NCBI GenBank assembly: GCA_030278955.1
Contig: JAOANR010000004.1
Span: 61,073,541-61,137,540, forward strand
Origin: Hygrophila difformis
Lineage: Eukaryota > Streptophyta > Magnoliopsida > Lamiales > Acanthaceae
Length of the DNA stretch: 64,000 nt
Direction of reading: 5' to 3'
A program made the position numbers and the translations under genes. Position 1 is the first letter of the stretch, and every line of letters begins with the position of its first letter. Below are positions 12,488 to 22,339 of the stretch, one piece after another. The notes under the pieces are model-generated. The model saw only the letters and a program-made list of their open reading frames with translations. It made no database searches and was not told the DNA's origin.

Positions 12488-12797
12488 GGAGGAGGCTGGT
12501 GCAACAGTATTAGAAACTGTGTTTACCGCAAAAGGACACACCGAGGATCCTCAAACTATTTCGAGAAAGTAATACCATTTACTGGGATACTTAGCAACAA
12601 GGCCCAAGAAAATCCAGGTTCCAAATTGTAGAATTTTAAGGAGATTACAAAGATCCTGTTATCTCACCCGTTTCCTAATATCTAATTCTTATAGTATCTC
12701 TACATTCTATTCTTAATTTCAGCTTTTTTTTAACTGGAATTGAGTCAATATTCGCTATTGTGATGGGGCTTCCTTTGCTGAAGACAGTGAGAACAAG
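12488..12797 (+). pseudogene. pectin acetylesterase gene fragment
   Basis: Exons at 12488-12617 and 12723-12797 with splice sites kept. They encode [15 protein letters not shown] and [20 protein letters not shown], then NWN-stop-VNIRYCDGASFAEDS. This is the N-terminal half of plant pectin acetylesterases (CAZy CE13), ahead of the catalytic Ser motif. The NWNR codon has become a stop (CGA to TGA) and the preceding T run causes a shift. The catalytic part is absent. Confidence 0.75.
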
Positions 12798-13102
12798 GTT
12801 TGTTTAAAGCTTTCAAAGCTTAGTGCTTGTAAAACTGAAAGGCCTGATCTGAAGTCCAAATTATTCAAACGATTGAATGAAAGTTATTAAATGAATAATT
12901 AACATCACTGTCCCTGTCCTTTAAGTACGAAATCAAGGGGTGTTTTTGTTGATATAAAGAATAATCTTATTAGACTTGGGCTCAGGGGCATACCCCAGTT
13001 CTTGATGTGAGTGTGGCTTGTTGTATTGAGTACAATTTTTTATGTGTTTGAAAGGTTATAATCCATTTTCGATTACTCAGCTGTTTTTTAAATGTAATGC
13101 AG

Positions 13103-13156
13103 GGGAAGCTCTTCCAGCCAATTAAGATCGATGACTGCTTCTGGAGCATAGGCAGG
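13103..13156 (+). pseudogene. NudC/BOBBER exon fragment
   Basis: A short open piece after an AG acceptor encodes GKLFQPIKIDDCFWSI, matching the CS-domain segment of NudC-family small chaperones such as BOBBER1. Nothing else of the gene is seen. Confidence 0.6.
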
Positions 13157-13643
13157 CCTTACTAAATTATATTTCAAGGAATGAATGATGCTCTTAGTCA
13201 TCTGCCATCGCTAATTTTGTTCCAATTGTTACTGTACAGCTGTACTTGCCCAGTTCGTGGGGTAGCCAGAGTGTGCAAATCTCTGCCAATCATACTTGCA
13301 GGTGGTTGCTACTTCTTTGTGGTTTGCTCTTCCTTCTTCCTGCGGTTTTAACATTTAAATAAGCTAAAATGGCCATGGAGAAAATGATTAATAGAAAAGT
13401 AATAATTGATGTTGCCAATCTTTCATCCATGTAACATTAAGCTCATTTGATGGAGAAATGTTGATCATATTTCCATGCCATCATTCTGGGAAGCTGTCCT
13501 GTAGTTGGTCTATACTATGGACGTTCGCATCAAAAAAAATATGGAATTAGCTACCTTGACCTATCAAATCAATTGGTTATCTTTAACTCACTTTTATTTA
13601 CTTACACTTGTTTCTTCTTTTGCTATGGGCCGCTGTACGTATC

Positions 13644-13678
13644 AAATATGCTGTGCGTAGAACAGCGTATTTTCCTAG
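13644..13678 (+). other. Helitron-like 3' hairpin and CTAG terminus
   Basis: Stem AAATATGCTGT (13644-13654) pairs with ACAGCGTATTT (13662-13672) with one wobble and a 7-base loop. CTAG follows at 13675-13678, then T. With only the core stem counted, the spacer to CTAG is 8 bases. Confidence 0.6.
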
Positions 13679-14379
13679 TAATTATAATATACGGACCAAC
13701 TTGATTAATATTTATCCGGCTGCACAGCTTCTCAAAAAAAACAAACTTGATTAATATTTTGTATTATATAATTGTGATAATATTAAGTCAAAATTTATTA
13801 AGGTACCATAAAAAAATCAAAATAGAATAATAATTTTAGGATGGAGGGAATATATATTGACGTACAAGGTTTACTTCTCTTATTTTTATTTTTTCAGTTT
13901 GTTAACCCTTTTGTGTTATTATTATATTTTTGGGAGCGATAAATCCTTTTAATTTGTATGATTTTTATACTACACTGGTATTTACTCTAATTTCAACGAT
14001 TCAGAATTTAAAATATTGTTTTAATAATCCATTGAGTGGTTGTTAGTCATCAATTTTTTTGTATGTAGTAATTTAACATGGGCTAAAATTTGAGCGAGCA
14101 ATGGCTGCCGGTTCTTGGAGGACGTCAAAATCATTGATGAAGTTTGAATTTGGTTAAGTTTATCACATAATAAATTGTTAAATTATGTCTTTTTCTTTTT
14201 ATATATCATTCATGGAGCATATGAAATTTGGTAAATTTTTGTTGGTCTTGAAACAGAAATTTTGATTTTTTTTTTTTTTTTTTTACTCACACGCGAAAAT
14301 GTCAGAATAATTAAATTTCAATTTCTAGCTTTGCAATGGCCAATGGGCACGGCCCACTTAATTATGACTTAAGGTGCTG
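13679..14379. other. intergenic DNA between two large elements
   Basis: AT-rich with no supported gene. 13735-13850 carries a decayed Stowaway-like end (AGGATGGAGGGAATAT). Confidence 0.5.
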
Positions 14380-14576
14380 CCATATTATAGGGAAAATTAG
14401 GGTCAAGGACCCATTCATTTTTGTTTCAATTTATAAAAGACCTATTACCAAACTATTACACTAAGAGACCCATTCCCAACTTTGACTCGGCTTTCACACC
14501 CCTCTCATTTTCCTAAACAAATTAAATATTAAACACGGGGATAGAAAATGTGATTAACTCAAAAATCGAATGAAGA

Positions 14577-14910
14577 GTGGAGCACGAGCCTTGTCCAACA
14601 GAAACCCAAGAGAGAAGGAAGAAGTGGAGTTGGAAAGTGACCGAGCATTTTGAAGGAAGCAATCGTGTGTCAAACCGAAGAAGAACAAGAAGACCCAGCA
14701 TTTTGAAGGAGATGAACAACAAAGAGAGGGAGAAAGGGAAGAGGCCAAGCAAGTGGTGGAGAAGACCTAGCGATTTGGCAGAGTAAGAGAAAGGGTTGAA
14801 GAGGTTGTAATACTGAAAAACCCAATATTCTGAAATGGCACCAAAGAGGAGGACGGTTCAAACCGAAGAGGTCGAGCAAGGTGATGGTGCGGTACAGTAT
14901 TTAATATATT
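14577..14910 (+). other. short purine-rich open frames of unknown meaning
   Basis: Two short frames (14577-14786 and one from the ATG at 14835, beginning MAPKRRTVQTEEVEQGDG) lie next to the left end. The AAG/GAG-rich composition makes chance open frames likely. I recognise no domain. Confidence 0.2.
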
Positions 14911-15599
14911 GTTTATTTGGTTTATTTGTGAATTGTTGGTTGAATATTGAGTTAAGTTATATTATATGTAACGTGTTTGTGTGATATTTAAGATTTCAAT
15001 TTCAATTGAAATTACCGACAATTGTATGATTTGTGTTAATTTAGAGAATTTGGGGAAAGTGATTTTGAATGTTGTAATTAGGTTTGTGAATGTAATTCGC
15101 ACATAATGTGTTCGATGAAATGATAGAATAGTAACGTTGGTTTAGAAGCCTCAAATTTGGACGACATTGTTGTGTTAATTCATCAATATCAGTATTTTGC
15201 ATATTTTGGAAGATATTATTGTGTTAATTCATTAATAACAGTGTTTTGCATATTTTGATTGTGGAATGCAATAGTTTGGGTGGTGAGAAATAGTGTTTGA
15301 AAAAGAGGTGGTGTGAAAAAATTGAAAAATATGTGTAGTTTAGGTTAGTACGTGGTGTAGAATCATCGTTGACTCATGGTTTCATGTATTTATCAATAGG
15401 TGGTTCGAATGACAAAAAAATGCAAGCTTGTATGCATTGGTTGTGTGTTAATTGTCTACTGTTTCCCAGGGATTTTCCTATGATATGTTGGTAAAATTTG
15501 TCTCCAAATGTGGTAAAGTGTAACTGTTAATATGGTAAAATATCATAGCATAACGTGATAAAATAAATTATAGAAATGTTGTAAATTGATGGGGACAGT

Positions 15600-15684
15600 G
15601 AAATGGACGGTTCAATGAAACGTCCTACAACCGTCCATTTGTCACTGCACTTACCAGAAAGTGAGGACGGTTGTTGGACGGTCA
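15600..15684. repeat. GGACGGT/ACCGTCC palindromic cluster (left)
   Basis: Repeated GGACGG and CCGTCC words in both orientations can fold into short hairpins. Similar clusters occur at 16204-16275, 17520-17700 and 29130-29430, i.e. both subterminal zones of the large element. Confidence 0.55.
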
Positions 15685-16203
15685 TAGGGCTGTCAAACGG
15701 GCTGGCCCGGCCCGGCCCGGCCCTAACCCACCTCAGCCCACTTTTGAACGGGCCGGTGCGGGGCGGGCCTAATTTCTAACGGGCCGCTGAAATGCTAACC
15801 CAGCCCAACCCAAGGCGGGCTGCGGGCCAAAGTGGGCTAGCCCACTATAGAAAAAAACTGTTCTTTTTTTATTTTGCTCTTTTTAATTTTGAACATGTTG
15901 ACTATCTATGGACAGATATGCATATATTTTTTAGGATTACTTTACCAAAGCCCATCAATAATTTAACATAAATTTTTAGAGCTTCACATCACAAAACACA
16001 AAATAGTTGACAAATTACAAGTAGGGCTATCAAACGGGCTGGCCCGGCCCGGCCCGGCCCTAACCCACCTCAGCCCACTTTTGAACGGGCCGGTGCGGGG
16101 CGGGCCTAATTTCTAACGGGCCGCTGAAATGCTAACCCAACCCATAAAAAATACCTCACGGGCTGGGCCGGCCCAACGGGCCTAGGCCCGTTTGACAGCC
16201 CTA
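15685..16203. mobile_element. non-autonomous hAT element with internal duplication
   Basis: Terminal inverted repeats TAGGGCTGTCAAACGGGC and GCCCGTTTGACAGCCCTA are flanked by the 8-bp direct repeat GACGGTCA (15677-15684 and 16204-16211). An 8-bp duplication and TAGGG termini indicate hAT. The first about 125 bp, rich in GGCCCGG, recur almost unchanged at 16022-16146. No transposase is present. Confidence 0.85.
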
Positions 16204-16284
16204 GACGGTCATTATGGGCCGTCCTACAACAATCAGGACCGTGTGGGAACCATTATACAGAAAGGACGGTAAAAAGGACGTTTT

Positions 16285-16760
16285 GTAACAGTAATATCAT
16301 GGTAAAACCAAATATTGTGCTTGGTAAACAATATTGCAATAACATGGTAAAACCAAACATTATGCTTGGTGAATGATGTAGTAATAGCATAGTAAGACCA
16401 AACATTGTGCTTGGTAAACTGTATAGCAATATTATGGTAAAATCAAACATTGTGGTTGGTAAAAGGTATTGCAATCACATGGTAAAACCAAACATTGTGC
16501 TTGGTAAACGACATTGCAACAACATGGTAAAACCAAACATTGTGTTTGGTAAATGATATAGCAATAGCATGGTAAAACCAAATACTTTGCTTGGTAAACG
16601 ATATTGCAATAACCTGGTAAAACCAAACATTGTGCTTGGTAAACAATATAGCAATAGCATGGTAAAACCAAACACTGTGCTTGGTAATGGTATTGCAATA
16701 ACATGGTAAAACCAAATATTGTGCTTGGTAAATGTTATAACAATAACATAGTAAAACCAA
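16285..16760. repeat. 45-bp minisatellite, about 10 copies
   Basis: Unit CATGGTAAAACCAAACATTG plus TGCTTGGTAAACGATATTGC plus AATAA. Each unit holds the short palindrome ACCAA...TTGGT. Because 45 is a multiple of 3, minus-strand frames stay open as a 15-residue repeat; this is a consequence of the repeat, not evidence for a protein. Confidence 0.85.
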
Positions 16761-16881
16761 ACCCTTCCAACAAGAACCCACTGTTCTTATCCGGCCTTTT
16801 GGCTTTTCAAAAAAAAAAAAAAACCCCACTGTGAGTTGGAGGTTCATAAAACGTCTATGGACCATCATAAGTGACAAGAAC

Positions 16882-17530
16882 CCACCATATGGTCTCTGGT
16901 AAACCTCTATATCTTCATTTTGGTAAAATATGGTGAACTTTGGTAAACCACCATATGGTGTCTGGTAAACCTCTATATCTTCGTTTTGGTAAAATACACC
17001 CTTAAATCTTGAACCCTGTAATACTCTAAAATTGGGTGTCGTAAACAACCATATTTTTTTTTGATAAATGGATACAACCAAATATTATTTTGTAAACTCC
17101 AGTATTTTTTGGTGGTAAAATTCATAAAAATATTGGTAAAGTACAATAACATAAGTGGTAAAACACAAAGATAATTGTGGTAAAAATTTGGTGAACTTTG
17201 GTAAACCCACCATATGGTGTCTGGTAAACCTCTATTTCTTCGTTTTGGTAAAATACACCCTTAAATCTTGAACCCTGTAATACTCTAAAATTGGGTGTCG
17301 TAAACAACCATTTTTTTTTTTGATAAATGGAAACAACCAAATATTATTATGTAACTCCCATATTTTTTGGTGGTAAAATTCATAAAAATATTGGTAAAGT
17401 ACAGAAATAAATGTGGTAAAACACAAAGATAATTGTGGTAAACATTTGGTGAACTTTGGTAAACCCACCATACGGTGTCTGGTAAACCTCTATATCTCCG
17501 TTTTGGTAAAATACACACAATAATTGGTAA
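16882..17530. repeat. tandem repeat with a period of about 258 bp
   Basis: The segment starting CACCATATGGTGTCTGGTAA recurs at about 16947, 17206 and 17464, with a shortened copy at 16882. Long units carry multiple GGTAAA words and an internal T-run. Confidence 0.8.
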
Positions 17531-17649
17531 AGTGACCCATTTTTTCAGAGGACGGTAAAGTACATATTAATCTTCCCATTTACCGCTTTCCCAAAAAAAT
17601 CTTCCCATTTACCACTTTGGAATATCATTCTCTACCATGTAAAATATAT

Positions 17650-18144
17650 CATATGGGAGTATAATTTCGGACGGCTAGTGGGCGAACCGTCCAAATAACC
17701 GTCAACCACCACCACAACCTTTCCATTAAATTTTTACCTACCCATCCCTAATGCATTACCACATTCGCGAAAGTCCTTACCATTATTACTTGTGCTTATT
17801 TACCACGTTGTTCAAGTTTGTTACCACGTTTCAGCATATACAAGTTCACATTATGGTTTCTATGTATCAATAAAACCATGCGCAACAACTCATAAGAGCT
17901 TACCATAATGGAATAAAGGTTCAGATAAAAAACAAAAAATGGAAGCTACAACTGTCGAACCTCAACGTTCGAAAAAAACTCCATGATGCATGAAATAATC
18001 AAAAAATAAGAAATAGTTCGAAGTGACATTCACTATATGCACGGAGGAAATACTCATAATGCTAGTAGTCGCCATAGTGAAATGTATAATAGATCATAAT
18101 AATTTATTGATAGTTAGTTCCACATTTTAATAGTACTCTAGTGT
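17650..18144. other. interior of the large element, no gene seen
   Basis: Mixed sequence with scattered TTACCA words and no supported coding region. Confidence 0.4.
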
Positions 18145-18152
18145 ATTATAAC

Positions 18153-18776
18153 CAAGGTTATCAAAATCTAGATCTTATGTAGGATCGTTTTTTCCATTTG
18201 CAAGATCGGGATCATAGGATCGTATTCAGATCCTAAGATCCTATGAAATTAGGAATATATATATATATATATATTCATATTGCATATGAGCAAATTACAA
18301 TACCCAATATCAATAGACACTAATTTATTTAACAAAAATAAGGATAATAATTGGAAGATCTCCATCAGCAGGGGGTGCTGGAAGGGCATGCTACGGCAAG
18401 GGCGGCGGTAGAAAGAGGAAGGGGATACGAGGGCGACGATAGGAAGAAAAAGGGGATACGACGGAGACGTCAACAACAGGAAGATGAACTGGAAGAGGAA
18501 GATGAAGGGGATGCGAGGAAGATGGAGATGCAAATAAAAATCTATAGATCTGGATTTTGGAAAAGAATGAAGGACTGAAAAACGAAAAAAATGAGTTGAA
18601 AAATAAGAGGGAGTAGGATCGGATCGTTCAAAGATCTTAAGATCTTATATAGATCCTATAGATCTTATCCAGATCTCACCCTAATTTAGATCCCATACAG
18701 ATCTTGATCGTTTTGGCTTTGTAGGATCGTAGAAACGTAAGATCCTAAGATCTAGATCTAGATTTTAATAACCTTG
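18153..18776. mobile_element. non-autonomous hAT-like element rich in GATC words
   Basis: Inverted ends CAAGGTTATCAAAATCTAG and CTAGATTTTAATAACCTTG are flanked by the 8-bp direct repeat ATTATAAC (18145-18152 and 18777-18784). Subterminal parts are crowded with GATCT/AGATC words. The middle has a (TA)n tract and a GAAGAGGAAG-rich stretch (18351-18578) that stays open for 75 codons but is low-complexity. Confidence 0.8.
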
Positions 18777-18922
18777 ATTATAACATAGATGATTATGGTA
18801 AAGAGTTTAAGATGAGATGTGAATCTTCTCACTTATGGGCATGATTTTAATGAATGTATTAATATTAATATACATTATCATTTACCACAAAATAATACCA
18901 ACTTATGTTTTGAACCCGAAAC

Positions 18923-21503
18923 TGTAACACCCCGATTTAGTTAATACATGATTAATTTAATTAATTATGGTTAATTAACCAAGGATTTATTTTATGGGTA
19001 TTTTGTAGGTAAGTTTTAACAAGTGGAAGAATAAGTGAGTTCAAACCCACAAGTGAATAAGAGCATAAGTGTTCAAGTGGGTGCAAGGTGGTCAAGACAA
19101 GTGGTCCAACACCCCAACCCATACCCACAACCGACCCACACCCCTTAAACACCCCAAATCAGCCCCCCTTACCTCATTTCACCACTCAACACTTCAAACT
19201 AGGGTTCATCCCGTTTTTGAAGAGACAAGGTGAGAAATGGAGTCCTTGAGGGAGATTGAGCAAGATTGAGCTCAAAGCAAGCTAGGGGATCACTTGTATA
19301 TGCTTTGGTAAGTAATTCCTTCACTCCATTTCCCATTTTTGAAGGATTCTTGAGGTGGTTTTGGGGCTGTCAACCATAGTGACGAATTTGGGGATTTTTG
19401 GTTCAAATGTAGATTTGAGCTTGGTGGAGCTTGTCATTTTCCTTGGGGAGCTTGTGGTGACTGATTTGAGGGCTTGGGTAAGTTTTATGTTGATTTTTGG
19501 TTGGACATTTTGATGGGTTAAGCTCAAGAACTCTTGCATGTTGAAGAACTTTGGTTCTTGGTGGATTTTTGTTAAATTTTAGCTTTGATTCTTGCATGTA
19601 GCTTGCTTTGGTGTTTGGAGAAGCTTGGGAGCTGAGGTTGAAGGCTTGGGGACTCCAAAACACAAGGCAAGAGTAGGATTTAGCTCAAAGTGGGGGAAAA
19701 TTGGAAGAAAGGGGTGAAAATCGCGGATTCTGCCCCTGTTTGGTGCTTCAGAGGCGCCGCATTGCCTTTGCGGCGCCCAAAAGTGGCCTGGAGCGCCACT
19801 TCGGCGCCCCGGACCACAGAGCCTTCAGTACAGGCGCCACATTGCCTGTGTGGCGCCTAGAAATAGGCTTAAGCGCCACTATTGGCGCCACCTGTGCACC
19901 CAAAAACTCACAAACTTGAATCGGCTCTAACTTACTCGTTTCTAATCCGATTTTCGCAAACCATATATGAATCTGACCCTACTCGGAACAAGGAATTCAA
20001 ATATGCAATTGGAATTAAGAGATAATGACTCCTTCAAAAATTTAATTATAGGAGTTTATAACCTCGGGGTGTCCCTTGCGTGCCGATTCGCTGTTTTCTT
20101 CCATTTTTCATTCCCTTTCATATTTTATCGTTTCTTACTCGTTTCTAGGCTTCGAGAAATGTTTTAAAATGGTCTAATTGTTGGTACTTGATTCATAACT
20201 ATTGGTATTGGATTGTGGAATCTACCATGCCTTAGAAATTAAGGAGATTCGAGTGACCTTGTACTTAGCTCTTGTAATAGAGTTGCGAGCCGATATGTGG
20301 GGTTTGGCTAACCCGGAATCTAAATCCTAGTCTTGGGACTTGGAAATTATCTTAGTATGCTTTCGAATCTGGGGATTGGGCATGTGAATTATGATTATGG
20401 GATTTATACAATTTATGCTTCCGAGTCATGAGATTGGGCATGTGTTTGACATTATTATGATTGGTGACTTTATGCTTTCGAGGATACAAATCTCATGTTT
20501 ATGCTTTCGAGTTGTTAAACTGGGCATACATGAATATTTGATTATCTTGGGCATATATATTGTGTTGATTATGTGTTATGCTTTCGAGAACTTAGTTCTG
20601 GGCATGTAAGCTTTCGAGAGCGAGATGCTCTGGGCTCTACCCGCTGTCTGTGGTTCGATCCTTGGGGATGCCACTCCGTAAGTCCACTTACCCCTTTATG
20701 CATGTAGTGTCCGCGGCGGGGGCACTGTAGGCATCTCTTTCGACCATTAAGGAGAGGTGGATCCTTAATGGGAAGGAATGCCGGCCATGGTATTAGGATG
20801 CGCGCTAGACATACTTATGTGCTGCATTTAGGGTAGATAGACACTTAGGGTCATACCATTCATCTCATCATCCATCATTCATCATATTATTATTTTGCAG
20901 TGTATGACGTGGTTGAAGCACCGGTATGGGACGGTGTGATGTTTAATTATTTAATTATGCTATTATAAACTGTTAATTAACCTCTAAAATCTTGTTCCCT
21001 GTTTCCCAGCTTTTCCTACTCTTGCTCAGTACTTTATGTACTGACACCTTGCGTTTTGTCTTTCTTATAGATACTCCCGAGGACACAGAGCATGATCATG
21101 GAGATGGGTTTGGGGCTGAGTGATCTTATAGGATTGCATTGAATAAGTCTTGATTGAGTTGTTGTATTAGGCTCTATTTTATCTAGCTGTGACTAGCTTG
21201 TTATCCTGATCATTATCTGACTGTTTGGATTGGTTTGAGAACCGTTGTTTTGTATTCCCCTGTATACTTGAAATTTGGACAGGTTAACGTGAGTACCAAG
21301 GTGAGGTACTGTATGTGGCTTGTAGCCGAGATTTGATGATTATGTGATAGACATGTTCTGTTGCTTACTCTGTTATTCTGTGTTGGATTTTCTGATTACC
21401 AGGCTTCGTGTTATTGAACTTAAATTGATTGGCCAACAGTTTAAGGGAGATAACACGGCAGTGACATCAGCAAAAATTGGTTTTAAATCTTTGGGGCGTT
21501 ACA
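18923..21503 (+). repeat. left LTR
   Basis: Begins TGTAACACCCCGATTTAG and ends GGGGCGTTACA. Compared by eye with the right LTR I find three substitutions (18945/25744 region T/C, about 20931/27731 C/T, about 21466/28266 A/G) and one extra G near 27520. It contains two GGCGCC-bearing hairpin units (19750-19890) and a run of degenerate TATGCTTTCGAG...TGGGCAT repeats (20360-20640). Confidence 0.95.
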
Positions 21504-21506
21504 TGT

Positions 21507-21520
21507 TGGTATCAGAGCCA
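21507..21520 (+). other. primer binding site (initiator tRNA-Met)
   Basis: TGGTATCAGAGCCA lies 3 bases after the left LTR, the usual tRNA-iMet complement used by plant gypsy and copia elements. Confidence 0.9.
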
Positions 21521-22339
21521 GGTTTGCTCTTATGTGCTTAGAACTTTGACACAAGTATGTGGTGAGGTGTGTGGGGGAATGCATATAGTTTAGGATTTGC
21601 ATCTGATTATGCTTATATTCCTGTTGCCTTGCATTATTTTTGGTATAACTGCGTCCCTTATGGGATTGAGTTTTGGTTTGTGAGCCAAACCACGATCAAT
21701 CCATAAGGATATCCTGGGAGATCTATACTTACTTAATTTATATTCGGTATCATTACCGAATGTTACTCAATTGTTTGTTATGTTTGAGTAGGTACCGTCA
21801 CACAGAGTTGGAAACCGAGAGGCGGGAAGGGCCTCATAGAAATTCGGGACTGGCAATTGGTGACGATGGGCAGTATAATGTCGGTGAAAGAATGACCTCA
21901 CTAGGGAGAAGGGCCTTCAGTCAGATGAACTGTTGGGAGTTGATGGGGGACTTCGCCTTGAGGACAAACCAGTTTCACCACCACTGCCACTAAGGCCTGT
22001 GCCTTTCGATTCTGTTCAGCTTATGCCACAGATGTTCTCAGTTATGCAGAACACTAATCGGGACAGAGAGTCGATCCAGTTCATTCCAATAGGCATCTTG
22101 TGGATTCAGCGCTACGTTGGTGGCGAACTTGTGAGAACGAGTTGCGATGAGATCAAGATTCACTTGGGAGGCGATCTGTTATGCCTAGTAATCTCATTCT
22201 AAATCCCTCAGATGATGCATGTCAAGAGGAGGGAGTTCTTCACTTTGGAGCAAGTGGGGACATGGCAGTTCAGAATATTATCAGCGCTAAGTGGAGCATG
22301 TTGTATTATTGCAAGTCGTTATAAGGATAGTGCCATATA

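Larger units (their letters stand above)
4375..13678 (+). mobile_element. candidate non-autonomous Helitron with captured gene fragments
   Basis: The left end reads A|TCTAATACTTTATAAGAG directly after a (TA)n tract. The right end reads CTAG|T at 13675-13678. Just upstream of CTAG lies a hairpin: 13644-13654 pairs with 13662-13672 (11 bp, one wobble; core GCTGT/ACAGC). TC...CTRR termini, insertion between A and T, and a 3' hairpin are the structural signature of Helitrons. Inside are exon pieces of villin, SnRK1 beta subunit, sirtuin, pectin acetylesterase and NudC genes, all on the plus strand and with introns retained, which is how plant Helitrons capture genes. No Rep/helicase is seen, so the element would be non-autonomous. 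The exact ends are inferred from one copy only. Confidence 0.6.

Noticed and set aside
16253..17081. Long minus-strand open frames up to 212 codons
   Set aside because: They are translations of the 45-bp and 258-bp tandem repeats; no start context, domain or splice evidence.
19403..20609. Open frames in the LTRs
   Set aside because: They are repeated identically in both LTRs, show no domain, and LTRs are expected to be non-coding.
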